DNA from: Bacteroidia bacterium
GTDB taxonomy: Bacteria > Bacteroidota > Bacteroidia > Flavobacteriales > Flavobacteriaceae
Length of the DNA stretch: 5,826 nucleotides
Assembly: GCA_018679315.1 (NCBI GenBank)
Contig: JAHHLF010000053.1
Location: 1-5,826, forward strand
Direction of reading: 5' to 3'
Below the pieces are notes generated by a model that made no database searches, was not told where the DNA came from, and saw only the letters and a program-made list of their open reading frames with translations. The stretch's first letter is position 1, and every line of letters starts with the position of its first letter. A program made the translations under genes and the position numbers. This document shows, in pieces, positions 5,356-5,826 of the stretch.

Positions 5356-5826
5356 TGACTATGTATAAATACACTTTCTTTTTTTTCTTACTCATTCATC
5401 TATTTTTCCAAAGCTGTAACTCAAAGGATCAGTTTGTGATTGCTTATGAGAATGGTCACTGGTTTAATGGTCAGGAATTTGAACGTAAAACACACTATAG
5501 TATTGATGGAGTCTTTTATGAGAACATGACCGGCAAACCGGACTCAATACTTGATCTAAAGCAAGGTTTCGTAATACCTCCTTTTGGAGATGCTCATACC
5601 CATAACCTTGCAGATCCTTCCAAGATTGACAGCCTGGAGAAAAAATATGTACAGGACGGGATCTATTACGTTCAGGTCTTGACCAATTATGCTTCAAAAG
5701 CAGATTCAATACGCGACAGGTTTTCGAGCCCAGAAACTATCGACGTAAAATACGCCAATGGCGGACTTACATCAACCTTGGGGCATCCGCACTTGGCTTA
5801 TGAGACATCTGCGCTCAATCTACACT
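5355..5826 (+). CDS. Amidohydrolase-family lipoprotein, 3'-truncated by window end
   Basis: The open frame runs from the ATG at 5355, which shares its A with the preceding stop (TAATG), to the window edge without a stop. It shows 157 codons of a longer gene. A second in-frame ATG at 5361 is an equally good start. The N-terminus is a lipoprotein signal: MTMYKY, a Phe/Leu-rich core, then FFQSC with Cys21 lipidated. A short beta-rich segment follows. VIPPFGDAHTHN (residues 74-85 when numbered from 5355) then carries the HxH metal pair His81/His83 that ends the first barrel strand of the amidohydrolase superfamily, zinc or other metal-dependent hydrolases acting on C-N and related bonds. Further family-like segments are QDGIYYVQVLTNY and GGLTSTLGHPH. 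The remaining metal ligands (Lys/His/His/Asp) lie beyond the window. It is co-transcribed with the alpha/beta hydrolase, so the two may act on one substrate outside the cytoplasm; this is inference. Confidence 0.9.
   Translation, partial: MTMYKYTFFFFLLIHLFFQSCNSKDQFVIAYENGHWFNGQEFERKTHYSIDGVFYENMTGKPDSILDLKQGFVIPPFGDAHTHNLADPSKIDSLEKKYVQDGIYYVQVLTNYASKADSIRDRFSSPETIDVKYANGGLTSTLGHPHLAYETSALNLH

Noticed and set aside
5464..5709. Minus-strand open frame near the right edge
   Set aside because: The plus strand here encodes an amidohydrolase lipoprotein with the HxH motif; the minus frame is its shadow.
1..5826. Search by eye for CRISPR repeats, tRNA, rRNA, insertion sequences, transposases or phage genes
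   Set aside because: No long direct or inverted repeats, no RNA-gene signatures and no recombinase motifs were seen; all substantial coding space is explained by eight ordinary genes.

Overview
The window looks like an ordinary chromosomal segment from the phylum Bacteroidota, most likely a Flavobacteriia-type marine or soil organism. The reasons are: AT-leaning DNA; start codons preceded by A-rich stretches rather than Shine-Dalgarno sequences; three lipoproteins with short Bacteroidota-style signal peptides; and family types that are characteristic of this group (a short Crp/Fnr-like regulator, a DUF1080 secreted protein, an amidohydrolase lipoprotein with an IPPFGDAHTHN motif). The species cannot be named from the sequence.

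All eight supported genes lie on the plus strand. From left to right: (1) the C-terminal catalytic domain of a class III nucleotide cyclase, cut by the left edge; (2) a Crp/Fnr-family regulator; (3) a small NTF2/SnoaL-like lipoprotein, followed by a strong hairpin that probably ends transcription; (4) a VOC (glyoxalase/bleomycin-resistance fold) protein; (5) a P-loop kinase-like protein 41 bases later; (6) a DUF1080 / 3-keto-disaccharide hydrolase-type lipoprotein; (7) an exported alpha/beta hydrolase resembling PAF-acetylhydrolases; (8) an amidohydrolase lipoprotein that overlaps the stop codon of gene 7 and runs off the right edge.

Genes 1 to 3 mix signalling and envelope functions. The cyclase/Crp pairing invites a cAMP-relay reading, but the Crp-like protein lacks the usual cyclic-nucleotide-binding arginine. 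Genes 4 and 5 look like a small cytoplasmic operon. Genes 6 to 8 all encode exported or lipid-anchored hydrolases; 7 and 8 are almost certainly co-translated, and 6 may be separately transcribed. No pathway unites the whole set.

The three largest gaps (1863-2032, 3040-3211, 4076-4266) are each under 200 bases and contain no recognisable RNA gene. The 4076-4266 leader is the densest in small-scale structure. It holds a candidate Bacteroidota-type promoter, several short direct repeats, and a perfect 13-base palindrome touching the start codon of gene 7 whose half-sites match the FNR half-site sequence. I see no mobile element, CRISPR array, tRNA or rRNA, and no convincing evidence of a new defence or biosynthetic system.
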